In this document: positions 6,112-6,297 of the stretch, in pieces
Numbering within the stretch: the stretch's first letter is position 1
Layout of the letters: every line of letters begins with the position of its first letter
NCBI GenBank assembly: GCA_007131945.1
Contig: SLPP01000245.1
Location: 1 to 6,297, forward strand
Length of the DNA: 6,297 bases
Direction of reading: 5' to 3'
From: Paracoccaceae bacterium
Lineage (GTDB): Bacteria > Pseudomonadota > Alphaproteobacteria > Rhodobacterales > Rhodobacteraceae
Program-made: the position numbers and the translations under genes
Notes under the pieces: model-generated
The model's database searches: none
What the model was told of the DNA's origin: nothing
Seen by the model: the letters and a program-made list of their open reading frames with translations, nothing else

Positions 6112-6131
6112 CTTCACGAACTGAAGTTGTT
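6107..6131. promoter_or_regulatory. Perfect 25-bp inverted repeat, probable operator
   Basis: The arms AACAACTTCA (6107-6116) and TGAAGTTGTT (6122-6131) are perfectly complementary over 10 bp around a 5-bp centre, CGAAC. The AT-rich arms stand out from GC-rich surroundings, and the site lies exactly between two divergent candidate promoters, touching the -35 element of each. This is the expected layout of a dimeric repressor site controlling both directions. The cognate regulator cannot be named from the sequence. Confidence 0.6.
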
Positions 6132-6155
6132 CCGGCGTCCCGGATCCGTTATCCT
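6127..6155 (+). promoter_or_regulatory. Candidate rightward promoter
   Basis: TTGTTC (6127-6132) and TATCCT (6150-6155) are 17 bp apart. The -35 overlaps the right arm of the inverted repeat, mirroring the leftward promoter. It would start near 6162 and drive whatever gene begins at the right edge, leaving a leader of about 120 nt. Confidence 0.35.
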
Positions 6156-6282
6156 GCGAGCATGGGAAAGGCAGGCTCAGGGGAATCGCGTTTGGCTTTG
6201 AGGGCCTGAGCCCGGTGCCTTGCATGTGACGGCGCGATGGATTCTGGCTGTTGGACTCAGCCAGCCGGAGCCCTCTGCCGCC

Positions 6283-6297
6283 ATGGACATCTTTCTC
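6283..6297 (+). CDS. Possible gene start at the right edge (five codons)
   Basis: ATG 6283 opens a frame reading MDIFL up to the window end, with GGAG (6267-6270) 12 nt upstream. The rightward promoter candidate and the end of the gene-free region fit a gene beginning here. MDIFL is a common opening of LivH-type branched-chain amino acid permeases, but five residues cannot support an identification. Confidence 0.25.

Larger units (their letters stand above)
5881..6282. other. Gene-free regulatory region of about 400 bp
   Basis: No convincing protein gene lies here; the open frames present have no recognisable protein character and no ribosome sites. It contains the leader of the flavoprotein gene (5881 to about 6076), a perfect 25-bp inverted repeat (6107-6131) and two divergent candidate promoters flanking it. 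On the right are two further dyads: GGCTCAGG/CCTGAGCC (6174-6181 and 6205-6212) and CTGGCTG/CAGCCAG (6244-6264). A 15-codon ATG frame at 6162-6209 has no ribosome site. Confidence 0.6.

Noticed and set aside
6162..6209. Fifteen-codon ATG frame as a leader peptide
   Set aside because: There is no ribosome site, it would begin at the predicted transcription start, and it has no regulatory codon run.
1..6297. A new defence or mobile system in the window
   Set aside because: All genes fall into ordinary metabolic, transport and regulatory families, and there are no nucleases, transposases, integrases, toxin pairs or repeat arrays.

Overview
The window is GC-rich bacterial chromosomal DNA with strongly GC-biased third codon positions. 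Its gene families are common in Alphaproteobacteria, and the style fits a Rhodobacterales-like organism; that placement is an inference from composition and gene content, not from a marker gene. I see no rRNA, tRNA, insertion sequence, integrase, CRISPR array or phage gene. Five complete protein genes, one further complete small gene and one gene cut by the left edge account for most of the sequence. A possible gene start lies at the right edge.

Layout, left to right. (1) An alpha/beta hydrolase on the minus strand runs off the left edge (1-798). It is divergent from a TetR-family repressor (904-1491). The 105-bp gap holds two near-identical GACC-type operator boxes exactly 21 bp apart, lying on a good minus-strand promoter. 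This looks like a self-contained repressor/target pair. (2) An EamA/DMT-type membrane transporter on the minus strand (1600-2532) converges on the TetR gene. (3) A small DUF4242 protein on the minus strand (2700-2996) ends in a strong GC hairpin and is divergent from a GlxA-type regulator with DJ-1/PfpI and AraC domains (3165-4196). Their shared upstream region holds three short palindromes in a row. (4) An acylphosphatase (4272-4571) follows the regulator on the same strand. (5) An acyl-CoA dehydrogenase-fold flavoprotein on the minus strand (4753-5880) resembles the DszC/monooxygenase-like branch. (6) A gene-free stretch of about 400 bp (5881-6282) contains a perfect 10+10 bp AT-rich inverted repeat. 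The -35 hexamers of two divergent candidate promoters overlap its two ends.

Three divergent gene/promoter arrangements dominate the window, each with its own dyad-symmetric DNA between the genes. The two local regulators, TetR and GlxA-type, most likely control their divergent neighbours. The regulator that reads the 25-bp palindrome at 6107-6131 is not in the window, unless it is one of these two. I do not see a clearly novel multi-gene system. The observations most worth following are the regulatory DNA architectures and the flavoprotein, which lacks the usual dehydrogenase glutamate motif.
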